From the NCBI GenBank assembly GCA_016125225.1, contig WGME01000003.1, positions 124,001 to 188,000 of the forward strand: 64,000 nucleotides of DNA, written 5' to 3'. This document shows positions 52,282 through 61,833 of this stretch, in pieces; position 1 is the stretch's first letter; each line of letters opens with the position of its first letter. The stretch comes from a bacterium. Its GTDB lineage: Bacteria > Planctomycetota > Planctomycetia > Planctomycetales > Planctomycetaceae. The notes below the pieces were generated by a model. The model searched no databases. It saw nothing but the letters and a program-made list of their open reading frames with translations, and had not been told where the DNA came from. A program made the position numbers and the translations under genes.

Positions 52282-52904
52282 GCCAGGCGAGCATCGTCTA
52301 TCGGAAGCTGGCTGATTTCAAATACCAGGGCTGCAATCGAATCGACGCCAAATTTCTTCATCACTGATTGCCGCCGCCGATCCAATGTTCTCGAACTGAT
52401 GTCGAGGATCTGAGAGATCGACTTGTTGGATTCGCCTCGCACCAGCAGACGCATGACCCGGAGTTCTTCGTCTGTCAGGCTTTCCAGTCGTGCCTGAAGC
52501 CGGGATTGTTTTTGTCGCTGCTGCCATCGGGTTTCACTATTCTGCAGCCCGAGTTTGATGGCGTTCAGTAATGCCTCTTGAGAATACGGTTTCTCAAGCA
52601 AGGTGATGGCGCCGGCCTCCATGATCTGAACCGCAGTGGCAACATCGGAGGTTCCCGTCACCACAATCACGGACATGACACACTGCTGAGCGCAAAGTTG
52701 GCGTTGTAGTTCCAGGCCGCTCATGGCGGCCATTTGTAAATCGGTCACCACACAGCCGGGCTGGTCGAGTGCGACCTTTGACAGGAATTCTTCAGCAGAC
52801 CGAAACGTCAGTGCGGTGTAGTTGTGTGCCTGCAGCAAGGCGACAAGCGAACTGAGAACCGCTGGGTCGTCATCTACGACAAAGATCGAGTGGGACTGTG
52901 TCAT
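52278..52904 (-). CDS. FixJ-like two-component response regulator, 208 aa
   Basis: The receiver is canonical: IFVVDDDPAVLSSLVALL with acidic residues, phospho-Asp in CVVTDLQMAAMSGLEL, Thr in VIVVTGTSDVATAVQIMEAGAITLLEKPYS and the Lys-Pro pair. The C-terminal half is a LuxR/FixJ-type DNA-binding domain (SLTDEELRVMRLLVRGESNKSISQILDISSRTLDRRRQSVMKKFGVDSIAAL). The start at 52904 lies inside the end of the kinase gene (35-base overlap), so the two are co-translated and form a cognate pair. Confidence 0.95.
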   Translation of the reverse strand: MTQSHSIFVVDDDPAVLSSLVALLQAHNYTALTFRSAEEFLSKVALDQPGCVVTDLQMAAMSGLELQRQLCAQQCVMSVIVVTGTSDVATAVQIMEAGAITLLEKPYSQEALLNAIKLGLQNSETRWQQRQKQSRLQARLESLTDEELRVMRLLVRGESNKSISQILDISSRTLDRRRQSVMKKFGVDSIAALVFEISQLPIDDARLA

Positions 52905-55818
52905 GATTCGACTCCATTTTCCTCGGAAGGGTCACGCGAAAGCAGGCCCCTCCTTCGACAAGCGTCTCCGCGGTAATTCGACCGCCATGATCCTGAATCA
53001 TGGTGCGGCTCAGGCTGAGACCTAATCCCATGCCTGATGACTTTGTGGTAAAGAACGGTTCAAACAAACGGGCTTGCGATGCCGTTGTCAAGCCAGGGCC
53101 TCGATCGGTGATCTCGATGACGCATTCCTGTTGTACCGCCCGAGAGGCAACGCGAATCAATTTTCGGTCTACAGGAAGTTCGCGGATGGCATCGCGCGCA
53201 TTGATGAGCAGATTGACGATTACCTGTTCAATCTGAATGCGATCACAGGCAACCATCAGATGTTCGGGAGACAGGTTCAGCTCAATACGAATGCCCAGTC
53301 CGCGAAATTCATTCCCCACCAGTTCGACAGCGAACTCCAGGATTTGATTCAAATCCCACTGGGAGCGCGGACCGCTTTGCCGACGGCAGAAATCCCGCAA
53401 GCGGTGCAGGATGTCGCCACACCGCCGGTCCTGCAGCTGAATCTGTTCGACATATTCCGTCAGCCGTTCCAGTTGGTCTTTATCTCCAGACTTCAGCGTG
53501 GCCATGCAAGCTGCGGCAAAATTACCAATCGCACTCAAAGGCTGGGCCACTTCATGTGAGATCGCGGCAATCATTTCACCGACGGTGCTCAACCGCGCCG
53601 CATGGAGCAATTCTGCTTGCCGAGCAGCCAGTTGCTCTTCGGCCTTTTTTCGATCGGTGACATCGACATCAAAGCAGTAAAACTCTGGCGGTTGTCCCGA
53701 CCGCGGGTGTAACACGCGGCTGGCCAGCACGACTCGTCGTTCTCCACCGGGTCCGACGACTTCGACTTCCGCCGCCGGGGGAAGTGTGTTCGAACGCAGG
53801 GCTTCATCCATCAATTTCCGTTCGATAGTTCGTCCAGGTTCCTCATGGAGCTTTTCGAGCAGGTTCTGTCCAATGATGTCGCTGGCGGCATGTCCATATA
53901 GTCGTTCGCTGGCCCGATTCCAGAAGGTGATGGTCCCGTCGGGTTCATAGGCCTGCACGGCGACATTTTCCAGGTTTTCCAGCAGGGAACGCAGGCGGGT
54001 TTCTGCTTCGCGGCGTTCTTGCGAAGCCTGCTCCCGTTCGATGGCTAACCCGGCCAGTGCCGTGGCCGATGAGATGACCCGTAAATCATCTTCTGTGGGC
54101 GAGGCAACCACGCGATGGTAGATGGAAAAGATCGCTAGAACTTGTGGTGGCGTTTGTCCCTCTTGTCCCGACGGAGCCACCACAGGAAAGGCCCAGCAAC
54201 TGCGCAGTTCGATGCTTGGTGCCAATTCAGCAATCGACGGCCAGCGTGTTTGCTGCCACAAATCGGGGACGATGACCGGCTGCGTAGTTTCGGCCGCTGT
54301 TCCACAAGGACAGGTAGTTTGCTTAGCCGGGCTGCGGTCAAAGGCCACATGGAAGTCGGGGGGTAACCTTTGGCCGATCCCCGTCCGCATGGTCTCGTTT
54401 TCAATCAACAAAACGATGCAGACTGAGCCTGCAATTTGACGTTCGACAAAGAGTGTGAGGTCTTCGAGAACGTCACGGAGTGGTTCCCCAGCAAACGCTC
54501 GATCCAGGACGCGGTTTTGTAACCTTAAGGCCTGGTCCGCGTAGTAGCGGTCCGTGACATCCAGGTGAACGCCGATCAGGCTAATTGGCTTATCATCGAC
54601 ACCGTTCTCGACTGTCCCTCGCGAAAAAATGTATCGCCATGTTCCATTTTTGTGCCGCATGCGGAATTCCGAGCGGTAGTCCGTGGCTCGGTTTTCTACG
54701 GCGAGTTCAATCTGGGCCAGTGCATAGGGGAGGTCGTCGGGATGGACCCGGCTTTCCCATTCATGATAGCGCCCGCTGATTTCATGGTCTTCATAGCCAA
54801 GTTGCTGTTTCCACACCGCCGAAAGGCTAACGTCATTGGTCCGCAGATCCCACTCCCACGTTCCCACGTTGGCAGAATCGAGGATTAACCGCTGACGCTG
54901 TTGTGATGCAGCCAGCGATTCCAGGGCTTGCATTTGTTCGGTGATATCCTGCATCGTACCGATGAGTTGCTGCACGCGGCCTTCCGGATTGCGCAGAAAG
55001 ACCGTGTCGTGACAGGCGAACCAGCGGTAGGTACCGTCTCGGTGCCGCTGGCGGAGACGGGTTTCCAACACTTCGCCATCGCGAACCGTGTTCCAGCGTG
55101 CCAGCATTTCCGGAAGACGTTCATAGTCCTCGGGATGCATCAATGACGCCTGGACATTCTCCTCGATGATTGCGAGTTCGGCATCCGAGTATCCTAACGC
55201 CTGCTTGGCCTTCCAATTGGACCAGACCGTCTTGCCATGGATGATGTCGAAGATGTACATGCAGTGAGGCAACGTATCGACAATGGCTTGCGTGAGGTGC
55301 TGTTGCTCGCGCAAGGCACGTTCGGTGTGCTGACGTTCCAACTCGGCGGCCGCACGGGCAGCGACAATTGCCAGAATCGACCGGATCTGTTCGGGGTCAT
55401 CCATGACAGCCGAATGCATGATGCTGACAATGCCGATGGTGGTGCTATCCCGCGCGAGCAATGGCATTCCCATATAACTTTCGATACCCATCTTTGCGAG
55501 CTGGGCATCTTCCGGAAATTCGCCTTGCACACCTTGCACGAAATGACAGAACGACTCGTGCATTACATTGGCACAGGGTGTTCCCGCCAATTCATAGGTG
55601 AGATTCGCAATGAACTCGTCCCGATGACAAATGGCTAACGTGTCAGCATTGCCGGGGATATGCCGACTCAATTCACTGACGACGGCCCAGTCCACATCGC
55701 AGTTGCGGCATAACGCCTGCACCAGAGTCTGAAAGAAATCGTCGCCGGTCATGGGAGCGATTTCTTCGCAAACCCTTCGGAAGGCGTCTGCCGGCCGACT
55801 CTCCACATTCAAATCCAT
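52870..55818 (-). CDS. Multi-sensor histidine kinase with GAF and PAS domains, 982 aa
   Basis: No signal peptide or membrane helix, so probably cytoplasmic. In order: a GAF domain (about 10-165), a PAS domain (175-295), a second PAS with PAC motif (300-425, containing GTWEWDLRTNDVSLS and FRMRHKNGTWRYIFSRGTVE), a second GAF (435-595), a third PAS (605-725), HisKA with the phospho-acceptor in AAISHEVAQPLSAIGNFAAA (about 753), and an ATPase domain with NLLINARDAI, ITDRGPGL and SSGMGLGLSLSR. The EVAQPL H-box is typical of FixL-like kinases that signal to FixJ-like regulators, as found next door. The signals sensed are unknown. Confidence 0.94.
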   Translation of the reverse strand: MDLNVESRPADAFRRVCEEIAPMTGDDFFQTLVQALCRNCDVDWAVVSELSRHIPGNADTLAICHRDEFIANLTYELAGTPCANVMHESFCHFVQGVQGEFPEDAQLAKMGIESYMGMPLLARDSTTIGIVSIMHSAVMDDPEQIRSILAIVAARAAAELERQHTERALREQQHLTQAIVDTLPHCMYIFDIIHGKTVWSNWKAKQALGYSDAELAIIEENVQASLMHPEDYERLPEMLARWNTVRDGEVLETRLRQRHRDGTYRWFACHDTVFLRNPEGRVQQLIGTMQDITEQMQALESLAASQQRQRLILDSANVGTWEWDLRTNDVSLSAVWKQQLGYEDHEISGRYHEWESRVHPDDLPYALAQIELAVENRATDYRSEFRMRHKNGTWRYIFSRGTVENGVDDKPISLIGVHLDVTDRYYADQALRLQNRVLDRAFAGEPLRDVLEDLTLFVERQIAGSVCIVLLIENETMRTGIGQRLPPDFHVAFDRSPAKQTTCPCGTAAETTQPVIVPDLWQQTRWPSIAELAPSIELRSCWAFPVVAPSGQEGQTPPQVLAIFSIYHRVVASPTEDDLRVISSATALAGLAIEREQASQERREAETRLRSLLENLENVAVQAYEPDGTITFWNRASERLYGHAASDIIGQNLLEKLHEEPGRTIERKLMDEALRSNTLPPAAEVEVVGPGGERRVVLASRVLHPRSGQPPEFYCFDVDVTDRKKAEEQLAARQAELLHAARLSTVGEMIAAISHEVAQPLSAIGNFAAACMATLKSGDKDQLERLTEYVEQIQLQDRRCGDILHRLRDFCRRQSGPRSQWDLNQILEFAVELVGNEFRGLGIRIELNLSPEHLMVACDRIQIEQVIVNLLINARDAIRELPVDRKLIRVASRAVQQECVIEITDRGPGLTTASQARLFEPFFTTKSSGMGLGLSLSRTMIQDHGGRITAETLVEGGACFRVTLPRKMESNHDTVPLDLCRR

Positions 55819-56411
55819 TGTTTGTCCCGAGCCACGATGGAACCCGTGAAGCCACCGCGGGAATGACGGCGGCAGCTAATGTGCCTGTTCCCGCAATGCA
55901 CTGCATCTCTGCCGTCTGCAGAACTGATTAAGCCGTAGAAACGAAGTGGGTACATAGCATCGCTATCTATCGAACTATGTCAAAGCCGATTGGCATGGAT
56001 GAGGTGAATGCCTTGGCAAGTATTTGTTGATCAGAATTCGTGTATGACTGGAGCTATTGAGAGGGCAAAACTCTCACCGGATAAGAGATCAATACCTGAC
56101 TCGCTTGAGATTACGTTTCCGTAAGAATTGCTGGCTGGCGATCTTATGCGGTGGGAAAGAATGCCAGGTGTTTACCGCGAGATGCCAGGGGAATAAATCG
56201 CTCAAACTCGGAAGTGATTTGTTCCGACTAAAATAGGAATTGGCCTTCATAGAGACCTCTGACGAGCACGGAGGCACCTAAGAAAACGTCATAGCAAAAC
56301 ATCGTTGCCCTCTTGGTCATCAACCATGAGTGCAACGATGTCTGTTTTGTCCGACAATCGATCAAACCGATCGATGGGTTCGACCGGGATTCGGATCATA
56401 TTACCCAGCCA
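55819..56411. other. Intergenic region between kinase and DUF1080 genes, about 590 bp
   Basis: Relatively AT-rich. It should hold the kinase promoter near 55850-56000, and has the compound hairpin 56299-56341. A 62-codon minus-strand frame at 56089-56277 (with MKANSYFSRNKSLPSL) is the only candidate small gene and is weak. Confidence 0.45.
56299..56341 (-). terminator. Compound hairpin downstream of the DUF1080 gene
   Basis: Outer 10-bp stem ACATCGTTGC / GCAACGATGT with an inner small stem TGGT-CATCA-ACCA. On the minus strand it is followed by TTTTGC, so it can act as terminator for the DUF1080 gene ending at 56412. Confidence 0.6.
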
Positions 56412-57041
56412 TCAATCGGCCAGCGGCAGAACTTCTACCTTCCGGATGCTGACGCGGCTGCCCGGGTCGTGTTGTTGAAACGCAAAATAACCAGCCGGAT
56501 AGGTCTTCGCGAAATCGAGATACTCATAGAGTTCGTTGCCATCCACCGTGATCTTGATGCGGGTCATAGGGCGGCCGCGCCAGATGTCTTCCCGAACTTC
56601 GATGTCATACGTGAACCAGGTATCGGGTTTTACATGCTGCTGATAGACGTGGCAGAAGCCATACAGCGAACCGGTACGAATGGGGTCGGTATGGGTGCTG
56701 TCGATCTGGGCTTCATAGCCATCCGTGAAGCCCGGCTTGCGCGTGGTGCGGAAGTAGAGGCCGGAATTGCCTTTGTCGTTGATCTTGATCTCGGCCCGAT
56801 AGCGGAAATTCTTGTAAGGACCTTTCGTGCAGACCAGCATCGACGGTGGCCCCGAACCTTGAATGGCCCCGTCTGCCACAACCCATTGGCTTTCGTCTTT
56901 GCCGATCTTTTCCCAACCATCGAGTGTCTTGCCGTCAAACAAGGCGATCCATTCGGCTTCCTGAGCGAGAAGTGGGGAGTGGGTCGCGACCAGTAGCAGT
57001 GCCGCGGCCATCAGCAGTGAACGTAATCCTGTCGACATCAT
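56412..57041 (-). CDS. DUF1080 (3-keto-disaccharide hydrolase-like) secreted protein, 209 aa
   Basis: The start is ATG 57041 (or the adjacent ATG at 57038), with AGGACAG upstream. The signal peptide (LLMAAALLLVATHSPLLAQ) is cut near residue 25. The mature protein is a complete DUF1080 domain, a concanavalin-like beta sandwich: WIALFDGKTLDGWEKIG, VADGAIQGSG, FRYRAEIKINDKGNSGLYFRT, GYEAQIDS, and the end MTRIKITVDGNELYEYLDFAKTYPAGYFAFQQHDPGSRVSIRKVEVLPL. Recent work on the family indicates hydrolysis of 3-keto-glycosides; here exact substrate unknown. Highly expanded in planctomycetes. Confidence 0.93.
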   Translation of the reverse strand: MMSTGLRSLLMAAALLLVATHSPLLAQEAEWIALFDGKTLDGWEKIGKDESQWVVADGAIQGSGPPSMLVCTKGPYKNFRYRAEIKINDKGNSGLYFRTTRKPGFTDGYEAQIDSTHTDPIRTGSLYGFCHVYQQHVKPDTWFTYDIEVREDIWRGRPMTRIKITVDGNELYEYLDFAKTYPAGYFAFQQHDPGSRVSIRKVEVLPLAD

Positions 57042-57263
57042 GTTGTCTGTCCTGTGAATAATTGTGCAGAGAAACTCCAGAGAGATCGTCGCCGTAGTAT
57101 GACCGATACCACCAAGGGAATTCCATTCCAGCCGAGTCGACTTGGGGCTGGCCAAGACTTTCTTGCGTTGATGGGGCGGCATTGCACCGGGCCCGTGGTG
57201 TGACAATACTCAATCTCTGGACCGACTGTGTGCTACCTGCTCTGGATGGACCGCGAGGACCGT

Positions 57264-58157
57264 ATGATCACGACTCTGTTTTCTCCCGCATCGTTGCTAC
57301 GAATCGTGCTGTTGGCGGGTGCGGGACTGTTGCCGCTGGTTGCTCAGGCGGCGGATACCACACCGGATGCCATTCCTCTGTGGATGAATGGTGCTCCCGG
57401 TTCGGAAGCTCGGCGATCGGAACCAGAAAAGGTCGATCGAGGACCGGGAAAGTGCAATGTCTCCAATGTGCATAACCCGTCGATCACACCCTATCTGCCG
57501 AAGCCGGGAACAGCCACTGGGACCGCGATTGTAATCGCCCCGGGCGGTGGGCATCGCGTGCTCTGCCTCGGGCATGAAGGTGATGCCTTGGCCGAATGGT
57601 TCGCTGAGCAGGGGATTGCGGCGTTTGTACTGCGGTATCGGTTGGCTCGCGAAGAAGGTTCGAATTATACCGTCGATGATCACGCCATGGCCGATAACCG
57701 CCGGGCACTCCGCCTCGTCCGCTCGCATGCCGAGGACTGGCAGATTCGCCCGGATCGCATCGGTATTCTGGGCTTTTCCGCCGGGGGCGAACTGGCAGCC
57801 TTGGCAGCGATGAATTCTGACAGCGGAGATCCCGCAGCCACAGATGTCATCGATCGTGTCAGCAGTCGCCCCGACTTTCAGGTGCTGATTTATCCCGGAA
57901 GTTCAAGTCGCTTCACGGTGTCCGCCGGCATGCCACCCGCGTTCATTGCCCTCGGTGCGAAAGATCGGCCCGATATTTCCCTGGGAATGGCGCAGCTCTA
58001 TCTGAAGTATCAGGAAGCACAAGTTCCCTGCGAGCTGCACATCTACTCGAATGCAGGGCATGGGTTTGGATTCCGTCCCGGAACCACGACGGCTGCGGGA
58101 GATTGGCCACAACGATTGGTGGAATGGTTACGCGACAGTCAATTATTGGGGTCATGA
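57264..58157 (+). CDS. Secreted alpha/beta hydrolase (carbohydrate esterase / BD-FAE-like), 297 aa
   Basis: The start MITTLFSPASLLRI (57264) has a GAGGA site upstream. The signal peptide is cut after AQA (about residue 26). The mature part has GTAIVIAPGGGHRVLCLGHEGDALAEWFAEQGIAAFVLRYRLA with the oxyanion region, nucleophile elbow GILGFSAGGELAALAA and the catalytic His in NAGHGFGFRPG. Planctomycetes have many such esterases, often beside polysaccharide-degradation genes. It is divergent from the DUF1080 gene, so the two may share a control region and act on plant or algal glycans. Confidence 0.92.
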   Translation: MITTLFSPASLLRIVLLAGAGLLPLVAQAADTTPDAIPLWMNGAPGSEARRSEPEKVDRGPGKCNVSNVHNPSITPYLPKPGTATGTAIVIAPGGGHRVLCLGHEGDALAEWFAEQGIAAFVLRYRLAREEGSNYTVDDHAMADNRRALRLVRSHAEDWQIRPDRIGILGFSAGGELAALAAMNSDSGDPAATDVIDRVSSRPDFQVLIYPGSSSRFTVSAGMPPAFIALGAKDRPDISLGMAQLYLKYQEAQVPCELHIYSNAGHGFGFRPGTTTAAGDWPQRLVEWLRDSQLLGS

Positions 58158-58180
58158 CGTCCGACGGGCCACGGGGCCAT

Positions 58181-59452
58181 TCACACCGTGGCCGATGACC
58201 GCCGGATCGTGAAGTCTTCGCCGGGGTCGAGCAACTGAATGACATGTCGGACCTGGTAAGGCCGCGTCACCAACCCGGCGTGACCTGCGGAGTGCCACTG
58301 CATCAGGCAGACGTGGTTGCTGGTCGCGAGAATCACCGGATCTCCCGCCGCGGTGTTCAAGAACGCCGACTTTCGGGCCAGCATGTCCCGCGAAGTCTCG
58401 GGCTTCTGCAAATGGTATGTCCCGCCGGAGCCACAGCAGTCGCGGGCCATCGGCGCGAGTTCCCAGCGATAACCGGTGGCATCGAGCACCCGGTCAGGAA
58501 TGCCCGGTTGCTTCTGACCATGCACTAGATGACAGGGCAGATCAACATACACCCGGGTCTCATTCGTGGATCGCAGACGTGTGACAAGATTCAATTCACC
58601 GAGGAAGCTGGTCACATCGCGAATGGGAATTTGACCGGTCATCCCCTTGGATAAGGCGAGTCCGCAGCCGGAAGAATTACAGACCACGGCTTCGACCTCG
58701 TTGGCAGAAAAGGCGGTTCGATTTCGTTCCCGCATTGCTTCGATGCCGTCGAGTCCCAGGTGTTCCTGAAACGCACCGCAGCAGCCCTGATCGTCCGGCA
58801 CGATCACCTGCACATTATTTTCGATCAACACGCGCACCGTCGCGAAGTTGATTTCTCGGAACAGGGCTTCCATCAGACAACCGGTGAGCAAAGCCACACG
58901 AGGGCCGGTGGGGCGATGGATTGTCATCAACCGCCGGGCATAGTTCGCCGTCGATTCGAGCACCGCTGGTTGTCCCGGAAAGACTTGCCGATGCCGCCAC
59001 CAGCCGAGTGATCGCAACCATCGGGCCGGGAGCAGGGCCGCTTGAAAGAGTCTGGGACAGCGGACCAGTTGGGCGATCATCCGCAGACTCAATGGGACTT
59101 GGGATCGATGGCCGTGGACATGAGCGTGCCGCGTCTGTTCTAGAATTTCGCCGTAGGGAACATTCGCAGGACAGGCCGATTCACACGCAAGACAGCCCAC
59201 ACATTCCTCGGTGTATTGGGCGGTCCAGGCATCGGCGGCAAGTCGGCCTTCTGCCTCTTCGCGCCATAACCGCAGCCGTCCGCGGGGCGAGTTGTTTTCG
59301 TCGCCACTCAATTGGTAAGTCGGGCAGACTTCCAGACAAAGCCCGCAATGGACGCAACTGGTCAGCAGATCGCGTACCGCCGCCTGCTGTTGACCTGTGG
59401 AAGACAGCGGGGCCGTAGTGTCCGGGGCATCAGGTGGGAGAGTTGGGTTCAC
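58181..59452 (-). CDS. glcF: Glycolate oxidase iron-sulfur subunit, GlcF type, 423 aa
   Basis: I prefer GTG 59452, which overlaps the upstream stop in GTGA; an earlier GTG at 59488 is possible. Two [4Fe-4S] motifs are near the N-terminus: SCVHCGLCLEVCPTYQLSGDENNSPRGRL and ECVGCLACESACPANVPYGE. Two CCG domains follow, VPDDQGCCGAFQEHLG and MARDCCGSGGTYHLQ, typical of GlcF and heterodisulfide reductase-like subunits. It passes electrons from the flavin subunit to the quinone pool. It forms an operon with the fused flavoprotein. Confidence 0.95.
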   Translation of the reverse strand: MNPTLPPDAPDTTAPLSSTGQQQAAVRDLLTSCVHCGLCLEVCPTYQLSGDENNSPRGRLRLWREEAEGRLAADAWTAQYTEECVGCLACESACPANVPYGEILEQTRHAHVHGHRSQVPLSLRMIAQLVRCPRLFQAALLPARWLRSLGWWRHRQVFPGQPAVLESTANYARRLMTIHRPTGPRVALLTGCLMEALFREINFATVRVLIENNVQVIVPDDQGCCGAFQEHLGLDGIEAMRERNRTAFSANEVEAVVCNSSGCGLALSKGMTGQIPIRDVTSFLGELNLVTRLRSTNETRVYVDLPCHLVHGQKQPGIPDRVLDATGYRWELAPMARDCCGSGGTYHLQKPETSRDMLARKSAFLNTAAGDPVILATSNHVCLMQWHSAGHAGLVTRPYQVRHVIQLLDPGEDFTIRRSSATV

Positions 59453-61833
59453 TGGACGGCAAACTCCCGCGTTAAAATTTGCAGCCACTGGGCTTCGACC
59501 GGGTTCGGGAAATTCCGTGGGAAATGCCGTGATTGTAGATCTCCACCCAGTTCATGCAGGCTGGAGCCGAACGACTCTTGCATCGAAGTGAACGTCTCGC
59601 GGTCAACGTCTCCAGGAGCATAACCATGAACCACGCCGTTGTAGAGCAGGCCGATGCATGTCCAGCCATAGCGCTTGGCGATCTTCGAGGCCAAGGTTAC
59701 CACGCGGTCGGGTGTGGTTTTCCACCACGCATCCGGCAAGCCATCTCGTGGAACATGATCCGTTTCTTCGTGCGTGAGAGCCAAGCCCGTTAACACCGCC
59801 AGTTCCTGCAACCAGCCGTGATAAGCGTCGGTTTCTGACGCGGGGGCATTGATCGAGATTCGCAATGTGGTTGTGGCGGAATTCGGTACGACAATCACAT
59901 CGCACGCGTCGCACCAGTTCATCCACGAGGAATGCAGCAATCGGGGCACCGCTGCAGAAATTTCCGCAAGGTTGCCGACCAGGTATGCGAGCGACTGGTT
60001 GCCGCAATCGGGACGGAGCCGCATGACGTAATCACGGGCCTGCCCGAACGACTCGCCGCTATGGAGCAGGAAACGCAGCAGGTCATATCCGGTGGTCGAC
60101 TTGGCCACGCGTTCGCCAATCCGCACGAGGCGACCATCGGGCAGTTCCCAGTTCATGCCGGTGATGTTGTCACAAAACGGACCAAAGCGGGATGAGGCCG
60201 GTGCAAACTCTGCCGCCGCGATTTGCTGGGACAACGGTGCGGCATCATCGAGCCATAACGGAAATCGCAAACGGTGCGGACCAGCCAGAGCAGCGATCTC
60301 TGCGGGAGTTGCCTCGGCTGAAACGCAGGCGATGCCATCCAGCGCATCCAGAAAGTGTGTAAAACGCGGTGCTCCGTTAGAGTTCAAAAATTTGTGGCTC
60401 GACTTGGATGCTTCATCCGAATTGTTGTGAACCTGTACCTGATATCTACGGCTGCGAAAAACTTTCAGCGGGTTGAGTTGATGTTGCGGGTTGAAGACCG
60501 CTGGTACCGCGAGTTGCAGCCGTAACGTATCGGGGCCAAAGACCAAAGGCATGTACGCAGTCTTGTCGTTGCCGATGCCATGTTCGCCCGACAGCGTTCC
60601 CCCCACATCGACCACTCGCTGCATGAGCCTCTGGCTGATCGCCTCGACGGCGTGCAGTTCCTGTTCATTGCGGGAATCAAACAGAAAGTTCGGGTGCAGA
60701 TTCCCATCGCCCGCGTGGAAGACATTCACGGCACGCAGACCGGCGGCATCAGCTTCGTCGTAGACCAGTTGCAGGAGTTCCGCGAGCGCACGCTTGGGAA
60801 TGACTGCGTCCTGCACCAGAAAATCGGGGCTGAGTTGTCCCATCAATCCCCCCGCGACTTTCCGGGCTTTCCACAACTTTTTCCGTTGTGTTTCATCGTC
60901 GCTGTAGTCGACTGTCGCCGCTCCGGCTGCTGTCAGCAACTCGGAGACGGAATCGACACGGGCATCGACTAATGCGGCTGGTCCTTCAATCTCGGTGACA
61001 ATCAAAAAGACATCGCGTGGCAAGCCGACTGCCATAGGGCTTTGTTCCACCATCGCCACACAGCGCGGGTCCATCAATTCAATCGCGACAGGAAACGACG
61101 GGTGAGCGACCAACGCATGAATAGCCCGTTCCGCCGACGCCAGATCCGGAAATGTGGCCCGAAAGGTCCAGGCTTTTTCAGGACGCGGCAGCAATCGCAG
61201 CCAGAACCGTGTGAAGGCTCCGAGCGTTCCTTCGGAACCAACCATCAAGCGTTTCCAGTCGGCTTGCCAGTCGCCTCGCCCTCCCGCTGGTCCACCCAGT
61301 CGATGCACACTGCCATCGAGCAGCACCACTTCCAATCCCAACACATAGTGACTGGTCACACCATAGCGAAAGCAATGGGCTCCCCCGGCATTCATGGCAA
61401 CGTTACCGCCGAGGGTACACACGGGTCCGCTGGATGGGTCGGGCGGATAGAAACACCCATAGGGTCGCAACGCTTCATCAAGTTGATTCAAGGTCACGCT
61501 GCACTCGACTTCGCACCAGTAGCCTTCACGGCAAATCGTTCGGATCGATTTCAGTGCAGAGGTATGCACCACGATGCCACCCTGAGCGGCGACCGGTCCG
61601 CCCGATAACGATGTGCCAGCCCCCCGCATGGTGATGGGCAAGCCGAGTGATTGTGAAGCCGTCAGCACGGCGATTAATTCGTCGACATTGGCAGGGATCA
61701 CGACCGCATCAGGACGAAACGTCTTGTAGCCCAGGCCATCGGCATCATATCCCGCCAGTTGAGCGGCGGCCGTCAACACACGCCCACGCGGCATCAAACC
61801 ACGCAGCTGTTTTTCCAGAGATGACTGCACCAT
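59449..61833 (-). CDS. glcD: Glycolate oxidase flavoprotein, GlcD-GlcE fusion, 794 aa
   Basis: Oxidises glycolate (or a related 2-hydroxyacid such as D-lactate) to the 2-oxoacid. Residues 1 to about 455 are a complete GlcD-type FAD-linked oxidase: FAD region RGAGTSLSGGPVAAQGGIVVH, CTLGGNVAMNAGGAHCFRYGVTSHYVLG, GSEGTLGAFTRFWLRL, and the C-terminal VFHAGDGNLHPNFLFD and GTLSGEHGIGNDKTAYM. After a linker, about 475-794 resemble GlcE, with RIGERVAKSTTGYDLLRFLLHSGESFGQARDYVMRL. In E. coli GlcD and GlcE are separate. The GlcE half is short at its N-end. glcF overlaps by 4 bases downstream. Confidence 0.92.
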   Translation of the reverse strand: MVQSSLEKQLRGLMPRGRVLTAAAQLAGYDADGLGYKTFRPDAVVIPANVDELIAVLTASQSLGLPITMRGAGTSLSGGPVAAQGGIVVHTSALKSIRTICREGYWCEVECSVTLNQLDEALRPYGCFYPPDPSSGPVCTLGGNVAMNAGGAHCFRYGVTSHYVLGLEVVLLDGSVHRLGGPAGGRGDWQADWKRLMVGSEGTLGAFTRFWLRLLPRPEKAWTFRATFPDLASAERAIHALVAHPSFPVAIELMDPRCVAMVEQSPMAVGLPRDVFLIVTEIEGPAALVDARVDSVSELLTAAGAATVDYSDDETQRKKLWKARKVAGGLMGQLSPDFLVQDAVIPKRALAELLQLVYDEADAAGLRAVNVFHAGDGNLHPNFLFDSRNEQELHAVEAISQRLMQRVVDVGGTLSGEHGIGNDKTAYMPLVFGPDTLRLQLAVPAVFNPQHQLNPLKVFRSRRYQVQVHNNSDEASKSSHKFLNSNGAPRFTHFLDALDGIACVSAEATPAEIAALAGPHRLRFPLWLDDAAPLSQQIAAAEFAPASSRFGPFCDNITGMNWELPDGRLVRIGERVAKSTTGYDLLRFLLHSGESFGQARDYVMRLRPDCGNQSLAYLVGNLAEISAAVPRLLHSSWMNWCDACDVIVVPNSATTTLRISINAPASETDAYHGWLQELAVLTGLALTHEETDHVPRDGLPDAWWKTTPDRVVTLASKIAKRYGWTCIGLLYNGVVHGYAPGDVDRETFTSMQESFGSSLHELGGDLQSRHFPRNFPNPVEAQWLQILTREFAVQ

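Noticed and set aside
56089-56277. 62-codon minus-strand frame as a possible small gene
   Set aside because: No strong ribosome site or family resemblance; kept only as a note in the intergenic entry.
56313-56996. Plus-strand 227-codon frame opposite the DUF1080 gene
   Set aside because: The DUF1080 domain on the minus strand is complete with signal peptide; the plus frame is its shadow.
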